A stretch of DNA of 64,000 nucleotides from Burkholderiales bacterium (GCA_016790635.1 JAEUOR010000002.1:186001-250000); one strand, 5' to 3'; counted from the stretch's first letter, positions 16,995 to 26,359 are shown. Program-made: numbers and translations. The notes: generated from the letters alone by a model not told the origin.

Positions 16995-18062
16995 ATGCTC
17001 AAGCGCATCATTGCAACGGCTGCCGCCGCCGGCGCGCTGGCCTTCGCGCCGGCTGCACCGGCACAGCAGGCCATCAACCTCACCCTTGCGTCCGGCTATC
17101 CGCCGGTGTTCCTGTTCCTGCGCGAGATCCAGTCGAACTTCGCCGAGGAGGTCAACCGCGAGCTGGCGAAGTCCGGCAACCGCTACCGGATCAACTGGAA
17201 CTTCGCGCTCTCCGGCACGCTCGCCAAGATCCCGGCGATGCTCGAGGCGATCGAGACCGCGCAGGCCGAGGTCGGCCACGTCTCGCACCTGTTTGCGCCG
17301 GGCAAGCTGCCCCTGCAGAACGTCGATGGCTACACGCCGTTCTCGGTGCCCGACCATCGCACCTCGGCGAAGCTGGCCGAGGAGTTGATGAAGGCGGTGC
17401 CGGCGATCGGCGCGCAATATGACAAGCTGGGACTGGTGCTGCTGGCGAACTTTCCGCTCGACGACTACGTGCTCATGTCGAAGAAGCCGATCGGCTCCCT
17501 CGCCGACCTGAAGGGCCTCAAGGTAGGCGGCGCGGGCGCCAACCTCAACTGGCTCGCCGGCTCCGGCGCGGTGGGGGTCGCCACCACCGGCGCGGCGGCG
17601 TACAACGACATGAAGAGCGGCGTGTTCGACGCGCTGCTCGCGCCGATGACCTTTGTGCCCTCTGGCAAGTACCACGAGGTGGCGCCGTTCATGACCAAGG
17701 TCAGCTTCAACGCGATGACCGCGGGCCAGATCGTCGCCAACAAGGCGGCCTTCGCGAAGCTGCCTGCCGAGGTGCAGGACGCGATGCGCAAGTCGGCCGC
17801 CACCTTCCAGGTCCGTTATCTTGATGCGCTCGACCGCGCCGTGGCCGAAGCGGAGAAGGCGGTGGCCGCGGGCGGGGGCAAGGTCTCGACCTTCCCGCGC
17901 GAGGAGCGCGCCAAGTGGGCGGCCTCGCTGCCGAACATCGCCGAGAAATGGGCGAAGGAACTCGATGCCAGGGGCACGCCGGGTACGCAGACGGTGAAAG
18001 CCCAGATGGACATCCTGCGCCGGATGGGCGTGCAGCCGCCCCGCGCCTGGGACCAGTTCTAG
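16995..18062 (+). CDS. TRAP transporter substrate-binding protein (DctP-like)
   Basis: 355 aa with a strong AAAGGAGAC ribosome site and a Sec signal peptide (hydrophobic run ending APAAPAQQ). The DctP fold shows in DLKGLKVGGAGAN and in the later M-K-S-G-V-F-D-A segment. These periplasmic proteins capture organic acids for sodium-driven uptake. It is followed at 21 bp by the small permease gene. Confidence 0.87.
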   Translation: MLKRIIATAAAAGALAFAPAAPAQQAINLTLASGYPPVFLFLREIQSNFAEEVNRELAKSGNRYRINWNFALSGTLAKIPAMLEAIETAQAEVGHVSHLFAPGKLPLQNVDGYTPFSVPDHRTSAKLAEELMKAVPAIGAQYDKLGLVLLANFPLDDYVLMSKKPIGSLADLKGLKVGGAGANLNWLAGSGAVGVATTGAAAYNDMKSGVFDALLAPMTFVPSGKYHEVAPFMTKVSFNAMTAGQIVANKAAFAKLPAEVQDAMRKSAATFQVRYLDALDRAVAEAEKAVAAGGGKVSTFPREERAKWAASLPNIAEKWAKELDARGTPGTQTVKAQMDILRRMGVQPPRAWDQF

Positions 18063-18083
18063 GATCCGGCGGGAACGCGCGCG

Positions 18084-18626
18084 GTGGACCGCACACTCAA
18101 GGCCGTTTCGGCCGCGATGAACGCGCTGGGCAGTGTGCTGATCCTGTTCATCATGGTGGTGATGACCATCGACATCGGCGGCCGCGTGCTTTTCGGTCGG
18201 CCGCTCAACGGCGTGCCCGAGATGGTCACCATCGCCATCACCGTGATCGTGTTCCTGCAGTTCGGCTCGACGCTGCGCGCGGGGCGCATGATTATGGTCG
18301 ACGGCTTCCTCGGCTGGCTCGGCGCGCGATCGGTGGCGGCCGAGCAGGGGCTCCTGGCCTTCCATCACCTGGCGGGCGCGCTGGCGTTCGGTGCCACCGG
18401 CTGGGCGACCTGGCCGCTCATGCAGCGCGTGCTCGCCTCCGGCGACATCTACGGCAATGTCGGCGTGTTCACCTTCCCCAAGTGGCCGGTGCGCGCGGCC
18501 ATCATCGCCGGCTGCACGCTGGTGGCGCTGGAGTATCTGCTGCGCGTGTTCGCACACCTGCGCGCCGCCGCGCGCGGCCAGCGCCTTTTCGCCGGCGGCG
18601 ACCCGCGCGACCGCATCCTGTCATGA
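18084..18626 (+). CDS. TRAP transporter small permease (DctQ-like)
   Basis: 180 aa from GTG 18084. Four membrane segments are visible, with the conserved region DIGGRVLFGRPLNGVPE after the first helix, which is the DctQ signature. It forms the small inner-membrane subunit with the DctM-like protein encoded 19 bp downstream. Confidence 0.87.
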   Translation: MDRTLKAVSAAMNALGSVLILFIMVVMTIDIGGRVLFGRPLNGVPEMVTIAITVIVFLQFGSTLRAGRMIMVDGFLGWLGARSVAAEQGLLAFHHLAGALAFGATGWATWPLMQRVLASGDIYGNVGVFTFPKWPVRAAIIAGCTLVALEYLLRVFAHLRAAARGQRLFAGGDPRDRILS

Positions 18627-18645
18627 CGCGCGGACCGGCGGTCCG

Positions 18646-19956
18646 ATGAGCGGCCTGGAGATCACCGTCGCGGGCTTCGCCGTCCTCGGGGTCCTGATCT
18701 ACGGCGGCATGCACATCGCCGTCGCCCTGCTCCTGACCGCGTTCTGCGGTGCCTGGCTGATCCGCGGCAACATCGATGCCGGCCTGAATCTCGTGGGCAT
18801 CGCCGCCGCTGACGCGGTCGCCGACTACGAGTACGGCGTCATTCCGCTGTTCGTGCTGATGGGCTTCCTGGTCATGCGCGCTGGCGTCGGCGCCGACAGC
18901 TACCGCGTCGCGCACAGCGCGCTGCGCGGCGTGCCCGGCGCACTGGGCCACGCGACCGTGGTCGGCAACGCGATCTTTTCGGCCATCACCGGCGTCACGG
19001 TGGCGGCGGTGGTGCTGTTCACCCGCATGGCCGTGCCGGAAATGCTCAAGGCCGGCTACCACCCGCGCTTCGCCGTCGGCGTGGTCGCCGGCTCCGCCAT
19101 GCTCGGCATGCTGATCCCGCCGTCGGTGCTGATGATCATCTACGCGATCCTCACCGAGACCTCGATCGGCGACCTGTTCCTGGCCGGCATCGTCCCCGGC
19201 ATCCTGCTCACCGTTGCGTTCTCCGGTGCGATCCTCTGGCTGGCAAGGCGCGACCCGCAGCACTTCGGCGGCGGCAGGCCGCTCTCCGAAGCGGACATCC
19301 TTTCGCTACGGGAGACGCTCCGGCTCTCCGGGCCGATCGTGCTTTTGATCGCGATCGTCCTGGGCGGGATGTACGCCGGCTGGTTCACCGCCACCGAGGC
19401 CGGCGCGGTGGGCGCGCTGGCCGCGCTGGCCATTGCGCTGGCGCGCCGTTCCCTGGACCGCAAGGGCTTCGTCTCGATCCTGATCGAGACCGGCCACGTC
19501 ACCGCCTCGCTGGTGGCCATCATCATGGCGGCCAACATGTTCTCGCGCTTTCTCGCCATCGGCGGCCTGCCCTCGGCGCTCAACGCGTGGATCATGGGCC
19601 TCTCGCCCAGCCTGTACACGGTGCTGGCGATCTACATCGCAGTCGTGCTGGTGCTCGGCACGGCGATGGACTCGGCTTCGACCACGCTGATCGCGGTGCC
19701 GATCTTCGCCGTGATCTTCAAGTCAATGGGTGCCGACCTGGTGTGGATCGGCATCATCACCATGATCACCGTGGAGATCGGGCTCATCACCCCGCCATTG
19801 GGCATGGCGCCGTTCGTCATCAAGATGACCCTGGAGCGCGACGACATCAGCCTCAACGACATCTATGCCGGCTCGCTGCCGTTCGCGGTCGCGGCAATGG
19901 CGGTAGTCGGCCTGATCGTTGCGTTTCCGTGGATCGCCACCGGCATTCTCCGGTAG
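18646..19956 (+). CDS. TRAP transporter large permease (DctM-like)
   Basis: 436 aa from ATG 18646, about twelve membrane segments. Motifs typical of DctM include IPLFVLMGFLVMRAG, AGSAMLGMLIPPSVLMIIYA and EIGLITPPLGMAPFVI. It is the sodium-coupled transport subunit. The operon ends here; a convergent minus-strand gene begins 130 bp on, and that gap holds a small CGGGG-ATT-CCCCG hairpin at 20069-20081. Confidence 0.9.
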   Translation: MSGLEITVAGFAVLGVLIYGGMHIAVALLLTAFCGAWLIRGNIDAGLNLVGIAAADAVADYEYGVIPLFVLMGFLVMRAGVGADSYRVAHSALRGVPGALGHATVVGNAIFSAITGVTVAAVVLFTRMAVPEMLKAGYHPRFAVGVVAGSAMLGMLIPPSVLMIIYAILTETSIGDLFLAGIVPGILLTVAFSGAILWLARRDPQHFGGGRPLSEADILSLRETLRLSGPIVLLIAIVLGGMYAGWFTATEAGAVGALAALAIALARRSLDRKGFVSILIETGHVTASLVAIIMAANMFSRFLAIGGLPSALNAWIMGLSPSLYTVLAIYIAVVLVLGTAMDSASTTLIAVPIFAVIFKSMGADLVWIGIITMITVEIGLITPPLGMAPFVIKMTLERDDISLNDIYAGSLPFAVAAMAVVGLIVAFPWIATGILR

Positions 19957-20086
19957 CCCCCTGCGGGCACGCTCCGGCGCGATCAACGGTATCGTTGTGC
20001 GGCCCCTTCCGCGGCCGCTTTGAACCACGGGGAGCACGCGCGACGGAGTCGGCAGGCGCGCCAGGATGCGGGGATTCCCCGATTTC

Positions 20087-20974
20087 TCAGAGCACGGCCT
20101 GGCGCGCGTGCGCCGGCAGCCGCATCAGGCCGTCGAGGTACTGCGCATAGCCGGTCTGCGCGCGCCCCAGCAGCATGGCGAGCACGCGCGTGTTGCCGGC
20201 GCGAAAGCCGTGGCGGCCGTAGTAGTCGAACATCGCCTTCAGGCGCGCCATCTGGCCCGGCGTCCAGCCGCGATAGCGCGGCAGGTGCTGCCAGTCCTCC
20301 CACCCCGCTTCCTCGGCGCGGATGGTCTTGCCCAGGCGTTCGGACAGGAGAGCGCACAACTGCCGGCGCGTGATCGCGCCGTCGGTGCCGCACAGCTCGT
20401 AGATGCCGCAGTCGTGGCCGGGTTCGGTGAGGACGCGCGCGGCGGCTTCGGCGACGTCATCGGCGTCGACCCAGGTGAGCGGCGCGTCGGCGGAGTAGGG
20501 CAGCCGGTAGATGCCGCCCTCGACCAGCCGATTCCACGCCCAGGTGACGTTGCGCATGTAGTTGGTCGGCTGCAGCACGGTGAAGGGCAGGGAAGACCGC
20601 TCCAGCGCGAGCTGTACGGCGAGCTTGTCCCAGTGGTGCGGCATGTCCGCGATATAGGGGTGCGCCACGCCGTGGTAGACGAAGCGCGGCAGGCGTGCGT
20701 CCTCGGCTGCGCGGATCCACAGTGCGCCGATGGCCGGCTCGTCCTCGGCGAAGCGGGGGCAGATGAAATACAGCGCCTGCGCGCCGGCGAGCGCGGCGCG
20801 CACGACGGCGGGGTCGCGCATGTCGCCCGGGAGCACGTGATCGGCGCCAAGCCCCTGCAGCGCCGCAGCCTGCGCGGCGTTCTTCACCAGCGCGCGCACC
20901 GGCCGACCGGCGCGCTTCAGCGCGCGGATCACGCTCTGGCCGCTGAACCCCGCCGCTCCGGTGACGACGATCAT
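20087..20974 (-). CDS. NmrA/NAD(P)H-binding (atypical SDR) reductase
   Basis: 295 aa. The first residues MIVVTGAAGFSGQSVIRAL give an NAD(P)-binding Rossmann motif. Later segments (GARQ-like helices, FTVLQPTNYMRN, a VDADDVAEAA stretch) are typical of NmrA-like or azoreductase-like atypical SDRs, which lack the Y-x-x-x-K pair. Its ATG overlaps the stop of the NIPSNAP gene (ATGA), so it is the last gene of the long minus-strand locus. The role could be reduction of a pathway intermediate or redox sensing. Confidence 0.8.
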   Translation of the reverse strand: MIVVTGAAGFSGQSVIRALKRAGRPVRALVKNAAQAAALQGLGADHVLPGDMRDPAVVRAALAGAQALYFICPRFAEDEPAIGALWIRAAEDARLPRFVYHGVAHPYIADMPHHWDKLAVQLALERSSLPFTVLQPTNYMRNVTWAWNRLVEGGIYRLPYSADAPLTWVDADDVAEAAARVLTEPGHDCGIYELCGTDGAITRRQLCALLSERLGKTIRAEEAGWEDWQHLPRYRGWTPGQMARLKAMFDYYGRHGFRAGNTRVLAMLLGRAQTGYAQYLDGLMRLPAHARQAVL

Positions 20975-21285
20975 GTCGGGATGTCCATCGACTTGAGGAG
21001 CCGGTTGTGCTGGTGCAGCACCCAGTCCTTCTCGCCGGTGCGCTCTCGATAGGCGACCCACGCCGGATCGGCGTACATGGCTGCGCGGCGCGCCTCGCGG
21101 TCGGCCATGCTGTCGAAACGCCACAGGTGCACGAACTGGTTCAGGTCGCCGGTCTCGGTGGTGAAGTAGCCATACGGCTCGCCGAGATACCTGCGCATGA
21201 TCGGCAGCGCCTCCTCGAGGTGCGCCTTGAGGTAGGCCGCCAGCTTGCCGGGGCGCACGGTATAGGTGCGTTCGTCGATGATCAT
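20971..21285 (-). CDS. NIPSNAP-family protein
   Basis: 104 aa from ATG 21285, with GGAG seven bases upstream; a TTG one codon earlier is an alternative. It opens with IIDERTYTVRPGKLAAYL and has HLWRFDSMADREARRAAMYADPAW, the standard NIPSNAP ferredoxin-like (dimeric alpha/beta barrel) pattern. The biochemical role of bacterial members is unknown, but they recur in catabolic clusters. A paralogue lies at 29630-29950 in the same locus. Confidence 0.85.
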   Translation of the reverse strand: MIIDERTYTVRPGKLAAYLKAHLEEALPIMRRYLGEPYGYFTTETGDLNQFVHLWRFDSMADREARRAAMYADPAWVAYRERTGEKDWVLHQHNRLLKSMDIPT

Positions 21286-21301
21286 CAATCGTCTCCTTCG
21301 T

Positions 21302-22483
21302 TCACAGGCCGAGCACAGCCTTGGCCAGGATGTTCCTCTGGATCTCGTTGGACCCGCCGTAGATCGACGAGGCGCGTGAATACAGCCAGTGCGCCACCTG
21401 CGCCGCCGCTTCGCCGGCCTCGCCTGGCGCCTCGACCAGCGCCGGCTCGTAGCGCAGCGCGGCGCTGCCCAGCGCGGCGACGATCAGGTCGGTCAGGCGC
21501 TGGCGGATCTCCGCGCCGACCAGCTTCAGCATCGACGCGCTCGGGCCGGGCGCGTTGCCGGCCGCAAACTCGGCCAGCGCGCGCAGCACCGTCACCTCGT
21601 GCGCCAGCAGATCGATCTCGACCGCGGCGATGCGATCGGCCAAGCGCGCCTCGCGCGCAAGCGGGACCGCGCCGCCGTGTTCGCGCGCGACGATGCGCTT
21701 CAACGTCGTCAACAGGCGCCGGGACTGCGGCACCTCCGCGATCTGGATGCGCTCGAAGCCCAGCAGGTACTTCGCGCATTCCCAGCCGTGCCCCTCGGCG
21801 CCGACCCGGTGACCCAGCGGCACGAAGACGTTGTCGAGGAATACTTCGCTCACGTGCGGCAGGCCGTCGAGGATTTCGATCGGTCGCACGGTGACACCGG
21901 GAGCACGCATGTCGATGAGCAGGAACGAGATGCCGTCCTGCGGCCGCGCTTCGACGGAGGTGCGCGCCAGGCAGAACATCCAGTCGGCGCAGTGCGCGAA
22001 GGATGTCCAGGTCTTCTGCCCGCTGACCCGGTAACCGTCGCCGTCGGCGACCGCGCGCGTGGCGAGCGCGGCCAGGTCCGAGCCGGCGCCGGGCTCCGAG
22101 TACCCCTGGCACCACCAGTCGCTGGAATCGAGGATGCGCGGCAGGAACTGCCGCTTCTGTTCCGCGCTGCCGTAGCGGATCAGCACCGGCGCCACGCGGT
22201 CGAGCCCGAACGGATTGACGAAGGGCGCATCGCCTTCGACGGTCTCGCAGTCGAAGATGTAGCGCTCGGTCGGCGACCAGGCGGCGCCGCCGTACTCGTG
22301 CGGCCAGCCTGGCGCGACCCAGCCGCGCGCGAACAGGATCTTCTGCCAGCGCACCGTGTCCTCCTTGCCCACCGGCCGCCCGGCGCGCACGCGTGCGCGG
22401 ATGTCGGCAGGCAGCGCGCGCGCGATGAACTCGCGCACCTCGCGGCGAAACGCCTCTTCTGCGGGCGAAAAATCGAGGTTCAT
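21302..22483 (-). CDS. Acyl-CoA dehydrogenase, large-subunit type (PimC-like)
   Basis: 393 aa from ATG 22483, starting MNLDFSPAEEAFRREVREF. The FAD/substrate motif WWCQGYSEPGAGSDLAAL and a GGSNEIQRNILAK tail are clear. The position of the glutamate in the common YEGT motif reads Y-G-G-S, so the catalytic base must lie elsewhere, as in some other ACAD groups. It overlaps the CoA-transferase stop (ATGA). It would introduce a 2,3-double bond in a CoA ester. It resembles the ACAD at 25175-26359. Confidence 0.87.
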   Translation of the reverse strand: MNLDFSPAEEAFRREVREFIARALPADIRARVRAGRPVGKEDTVRWQKILFARGWVAPGWPHEYGGAAWSPTERYIFDCETVEGDAPFVNPFGLDRVAPVLIRYGSAEQKRQFLPRILDSSDWWCQGYSEPGAGSDLAALATRAVADGDGYRVSGQKTWTSFAHCADWMFCLARTSVEARPQDGISFLLIDMRAPGVTVRPIEILDGLPHVSEVFLDNVFVPLGHRVGAEGHGWECAKYLLGFERIQIAEVPQSRRLLTTLKRIVAREHGGAVPLAREARLADRIAAVEIDLLAHEVTVLRALAEFAAGNAPGPSASMLKLVGAEIRQRLTDLIVAALGSAALRYEPALVEAPGEAGEAAAQVAHWLYSRASSIYGGSNEIQRNILAKAVLGL

Positions 22484-23676
22484 CCGGCTTCGCGTGCCGC
22501 GCCGCTGGCGAAGAGCGCGTCGATCTCCTCGCGCGACAGGCCTGCCTCGGCCAAGATTTGCGCGCTGTGCTCGCCCAGGCGCGGCGCCGGGCGCGGCACC
22601 CCCAGGGGCGCGCCGGCGAAGCGCAATGGCGTCGCGTAGTGGCGGATCGGCCCTTCGGTCGGGTGGTTCTCCTTGCGAAAGAAGCCGACTGCGGCCAGGT
22701 GCCGGTCCTCGAGCAGGTCGTCGAGGGAGTTCATGCGCATGCACGGAATGTCGGCCGCGCGCATCAGCGCGATCCATTCCGCGGTGCTGCGCAGGGCGAG
22801 GATCGCGGCGATGGTCGAGTACACGATCTCGATGTTCGCCAGCCGCGCCGGGATGCTCGCGAAGCGCGCATCGGCGATGAACTCGGGCCGCCCGCACGCC
22901 TCGAAAAAGCGGCGAAAGTGGCGATCCGTGTAGGGCAGTGCGCACAGGTAGCCGTCGCTGGTGCGGTACGGGCGCCGCTCGCGCGTGAGCACGCGCGGGT
23001 AGCCAGGCGCGGCGCCGGGCGTGTCGAAGGTGGCGTCGTAGAGATGCTCGACCAGGGTGAACGCCGCCATGCCCTCGAACATCGGCACCTCGACGAACTC
23101 ACCGCGGCCGGTCTTCTCGCGCCGGTACAACGCGGTCATCGTCGCCAGCGCCACCATCAGGCCCATGGTCTTGTCGGCGTAGATCATTGGCACGTAGGCC
23201 GGCTCGCCGAACAGGCGTCCAAGGATGTCGGCCACACCGGAAAGTCCCTGGATCATGTCGTCATAGGCCGGCTCGCCCGAGTAAGGACCGCCCGAGAGGA
23301 AGCCCTGCGCACTCACATACACCAGGCGCGGGTTGCGCATGGCCAGCGCCGGCCACGCGATGCCCAGGCGCTCCGCCGCGTCGGGGCGCATGTTCACCAG
23401 CAGCGCGTCGGCCGTGTCGACCAGGCGCAACAGCGCCGCCAGCGCCGCGCGCTGCTTCAGGTCCAGCACCAGCGAGCGCTTGCCGCGGCCGATGGTGAGG
23501 AACACCGCGCCCATGCCCGGGTGCTTGGCCCTGCCGGCCTGGCGCGTGGTGTCGCCTTCGGGCGACTCGACCTTGATCACCTCCGCGCCCATGTCCGCCA
23601 GCAGCATGCTCGCGTACGGTCCCATGACTACCGTGGTCAGGTCGAGGATGCGCAATCCTGCCAGCGGCCCGCTCAC
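22480..23676 (-). CDS. Family III (CaiB/BaiF) CoA-transferase
   Basis: 398 aa from GTG 23676. The start GPLAGLRILDLTTVVMGPYASMLLADMGAE and GDTTRQ are signature regions of the family, followed by LDLKQRAAL and YDDMIQGLSGVADILG. These enzymes move CoA from a donor thioester to a free carboxylate, activating the substrate without ATP. Start and stop overlap both neighbours, so it is translated together with the thioesterase and the acyl-CoA dehydrogenase. Confidence 0.9.
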   Translation of the reverse strand: MSGPLAGLRILDLTTVVMGPYASMLLADMGAEVIKVESPEGDTTRQAGRAKHPGMGAVFLTIGRGKRSLVLDLKQRAALAALLRLVDTADALLVNMRPDAAERLGIAWPALAMRNPRLVYVSAQGFLSGGPYSGEPAYDDMIQGLSGVADILGRLFGEPAYVPMIYADKTMGLMVALATMTALYRREKTGRGEFVEVPMFEGMAAFTLVEHLYDATFDTPGAAPGYPRVLTRERRPYRTSDGYLCALPYTDRHFRRFFEACGRPEFIADARFASIPARLANIEIVYSTIAAILALRSTAEWIALMRAADIPCMRMNSLDDLLEDRHLAAVGFFRKENHPTEGPIRHYATPLRFAGAPLGVPRPAPRLGEHSAQILAEAGLSREEIDALFASGAAREAG

Positions 23677-24110
23677 GCCAGCGCCTTCAACCAGTCCCGC
23701 GCCAGGGCGCGCGAGGTCACCGTACCGGTGGCGAGCAACTCACTCGCGGGTGACAGGATCGCTCCCTCCAAATAGGCGACTGTGCGTCCGAGCTGGACCG
23801 CGCGGCCGCGCGCCAGCACGCGCCCGACCGGCACCGGCTTCAGGAAGCGCTGCGCCATCTCGATGGTGGGAAAGCTCTGCGTCATGCCGGAGGCGCCGAT
23901 GGCGGCCACCGCCGTGCACAGATCGAGCATCGCGGTGATGATGCCGCCGTGCACGCTGCCCCACAAATTGGTGTGCAGCGCACCGGTCTGGAATTCGAGA
24001 ACCGCCGTGCCGGAGGCGGCGTCGAATTCGAGAAGGCGCCCGCCAAGCGCATCGCCGACCGGACCGAGCGGCACGCGCGCGAGCAGTGCGAAGGTCTCCG
24101 CGGCGTTCAA
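23673..24110 (-). CDS. PaaI-like hotdog thioesterase
   Basis: 145 aa if it starts at TTG 24110, which overlaps the stop of the preceding gene; other non-ATG starts are possible. The hotdog signature NLWGSVHGGIITAMLDLCTAVAA contains the H-G-G and downstream Asp typical of PaaI. It would release free acid and CoA from stalled intermediates. Its position between an acyl-CoA dehydrogenase and a CoA-transferase supports a rescue role. Confidence 0.82.
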   Translation of the reverse strand: MNAAETFALLARVPLGPVGDALGGRLLEFDAASGTAVLEFQTGALHTNLWGSVHGGIITAMLDLCTAVAAIGASGMTQSFPTIEMAQRFLKPVPVGRVLARGRAVQLGRTVAYLEGAILSPASELLATGTVTSRALARDWLKALA

Positions 24111-25171
24111 GGCCGACCACCGTTGAGCGCCACATAGCGCGCAAGGTGAAGGTCGGCGCCGCCGAACACCGTGCCGAGTTGCTCGATGCGCCGATAGGCG
24201 CGGCCGGCGCCAAGCTCCTCGGTGATGCCCATTGCGCCGTGCAGATGCACCGCGGATTGTCCGATCATGCGCGCAGCGTGCGCGATGTGGACGCGTGCCG
24301 CATGCAGGGCCAGGCGGCGCTGCACGGATTCGGCGCGGTCGTGGGCGTGGATGGCGAGATTCAACATGGATCGGGATTCCTCGAGGGCAATGAACATGTC
24401 GGCGAGGCGGTGCTGCAGCACCTGGTTGTCGGCAAGCGGCCGGCCGAACTGGCGCCGCGTTGCCAGCCAGTTGCGCGTCTCCTCGAAGGCGGCGTGCATG
24501 CGCCCGACGGACTCGGCGAGCACGCCAACCAGGGCGAAATCGGCCGCCGCGGAGAGTGCGGCGCGCGTCGGCGCAACCCCTTCGATCAGGGGCTTGGCCG
24601 GGGTGCCGTCGAAGGTGATGCGCGCCCATGGCAGCGACGCATCAGCATGCTCGGCGTCGAATCGCAGGCCCCGCGCGCCGGCCTCGACCAGGGCGATGCC
24701 GAGGCCGTCGGCGCCGGCCGTGCTCACCAGGAGCGCGCTACCCTCGTGCGCGCCCCACACCCGCTGCTTGACACCGGTGACAGCGCCGCGCGCGTCGATG
24801 ACGGTGCTGCAGGCGGACGACGCTTCGAATGCGGTGTCGGTCTCCTGATGCGCGACGGCGAAGGCGCTGCCGGCCGCGCAGGCGCCGATCAGCCGCGCGC
24901 GCAGCGCGGTGTCGCTAGCCTGGCGCAGCAGCATCGCCGGAAGCAGCACCACCGCAAACCATGGCAGCGTCGCGCCGGCGCGGCCGATCGCCTCGCACAG
25001 CGTGGCGATGTCGGCGGCGCTGCCGCCATGCCCGCCGTCGGCTTCTGTGAACGCTGCGCCGATCCAGCCCAGCCGCGCCGCCTCGCCCAGCGAGGGCTGC
25101 GGCGTGCCGTGCAGGTAGCGCACCGCCGCATCGGCCAGCATGCGCTGTTCGTCGGTCTGTGGCAAGTACAT
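24107..25171 (-). CDS. Acyl-CoA dehydrogenase, short/small-subunit type (PimD-like)
   Basis: 354 aa, starting MYLPQTDEQRMLADAAVRYL. It has ACAD order (AFTEADGGHGG, a divergent middle domain, RQFGRPLADNQVLQHRLADM, HGAMGITEELGAGR), but lacks the usual S-E-P-x-A-G-S-D flavin motif in the middle domain and reads F-G-G-A-D where YEGT is expected. Such degenerate partners occur as the second subunit of heteromeric acyl-CoA dehydrogenases. It starts 3 bp after a full-length ACAD gene, which supports an alpha/beta pair. Confidence 0.85.
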   Translation of the reverse strand: MYLPQTDEQRMLADAAVRYLHGTPQPSLGEAARLGWIGAAFTEADGGHGGSAADIATLCEAIGRAGATLPWFAVVLLPAMLLRQASDTALRARLIGACAAGSAFAVAHQETDTAFEASSACSTVIDARGAVTGVKQRVWGAHEGSALLVSTAGADGLGIALVEAGARGLRFDAEHADASLPWARITFDGTPAKPLIEGVAPTRAALSAAADFALVGVLAESVGRMHAAFEETRNWLATRRQFGRPLADNQVLQHRLADMFIALEESRSMLNLAIHAHDRAESVQRRLALHAARVHIAHAARMIGQSAVHLHGAMGITEELGAGRAYRRIEQLGTVFGGADLHLARYVALNGGRP

Positions 25172-25174
25172 GGG

Positions 25175-26359
25175 CTATGCCGACAGGAGCGACTTGGCGA
25201 GGATGCCGCGCTGCACCTCGGACGAACCCGCCGCGCTGGTGAAGCCGCGCGCATACAGCCGGTTGGCGTTGAACGCGTGCATCTCCGCAGAGGCATCGAC
25301 GTCCGGCGGCACCAACGGAATCGCCACCTCGCCGCAAGCGTCGCACAGGAGGTCGTAGATGCGCTGGTAAAGCTCGGTGCCGCGCACCTTGAGCAGAGCG
25401 ATCTCCGGCCCCGGCGGCGTGCCGGCCATGGTCTGGCCCAGGTAGCGCAGCGCGGTCTGCTCGATGGCGCGCGCCTCGATCTCCAGCGCTCCCAGGCGCA
25501 TGCGGTACCAGTCGCAGTCGGCCAGGCGACGGCCGCCGAAGTCGATGCGCTCGGCCACGCTGCGCGCGAGCCTCAGGCGCTTCTTGGTCTCCGCCACCCG
25601 CGCCGCCGCCAGGCGCTCGTGCAGCAGGAGCGACTTGGCGATGCGCCAGCCGTCGTTCTCCGCACCGACGCGCATCGCCACGGGTACCCGCACCTCGTCT
25701 AAGAACACCTGGTTGAAGAAGTGCCGCCCATTGATCGCCGCGATCGGCCGCACCGTCACGCCCGGGGCATGCATGTCGAGCAGCAGGAACGAGATGCCGG
25801 CCTGCGGCCTTGCCGCCGGGTCGGTGCGTACCAGGCAGCACATGCCGTCGGCCCAGTGCGCATAGGAGGTCCAGATCTTGGTGCCGCTGACGACGTACTC
25901 GTCGCCGCGCAGTTCGGCGCGCGTCGCCAGCGCGGCCAGGTCGGAACCCGCGCCGGGCTCCGAGTAGCCCTGGCACCACCAGACCGCGCTGGCACGGATC
26001 GGCGGCAGCAGGCGCGCGCGCTGTTCCGCGCTGCCGAACTCGCACAGGATGGGCCCGAGCAGCTTGGCGCCGACACCAAGCGTCAGACCCACCGGCGGGC
26101 AGTCGGCAAGCGCCAGTTCCTCCTCGAACAGGTAGTGGCGCACCGGTGACCAGTCGCACCCGCCTTCGGCCACCGGCCAGGTGGTGGTGAGCCAGCCCCG
26201 CGCGGCCAGCATGCGCTGCCAGGAGACGTAGTCGTCCCGACCGAGGTCCGCGCCGGCTGCAACCCGCTCGCGCAGGTCGCGCGGCACGTTTGCGTCGATG
26301 AATGCGCGCACCTCGTCGCGAAAGCGACGATCGTCTTCGGTGAGCAGCGCCTCCAGCAT
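25175..26359 (-). CDS. Acyl-CoA dehydrogenase, large-subunit type (PimC-like)
   Basis: 394 aa. It carries WWCQGYSEPGAGSDLAALATR (flavin/substrate motif), SGTKIWTSYAHWAD, and a tail AAGSSEVQRGILAKSL. It is clearly paralogous to the protein encoded at 21302-22483. The canonical YEGT glutamate is absent (A-A-G-S). The small-subunit type ACAD gene follows immediately, so the two probably form one heteromeric dehydrogenase for a bulky or dicarboxylic CoA ester. Confidence 0.88.
   Translation of the reverse strand: MLEALLTEDDRRFRDEVRAFIDANVPRDLRERVAAGADLGRDDYVSWQRMLAARGWLTTTWPVAEGGCDWSPVRHYLFEEELALADCPPVGLTLGVGAKLLGPILCEFGSAEQRARLLPPIRASAVWWCQGYSEPGAGSDLAALATRAELRGDEYVVSGTKIWTSYAHWADGMCCLVRTDPAARPQAGISFLLLDMHAPGVTVRPIAAINGRHFFNQVFLDEVRVPVAMRVGAENDGWRIAKSLLLHERLAAARVAETKKRLRLARSVAERIDFGGRRLADCDWYRMRLGALEIEARAIEQTALRYLGQTMAGTPPGPEIALLKVRGTELYQRIYDLLCDACGEVAIPLVPPDVDASAEMHAFNANRLYARGFTSAAGSSEVQRGILAKSLLSA

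Noticed and set aside
16656..18557. A 633-codon minus-strand frame across the GMC end and TRAP genes
   Set aside because: It spans several confident genes on the other strand and has low-complexity His/Arg/Glu composition.
20069..20081. CGGGG-ATT-CCCCG hairpin as a terminator
   Set aside because: The stem is short, the tail has few T residues, and it lies at the convergent end of two operons, so it was only mentioned in passing.
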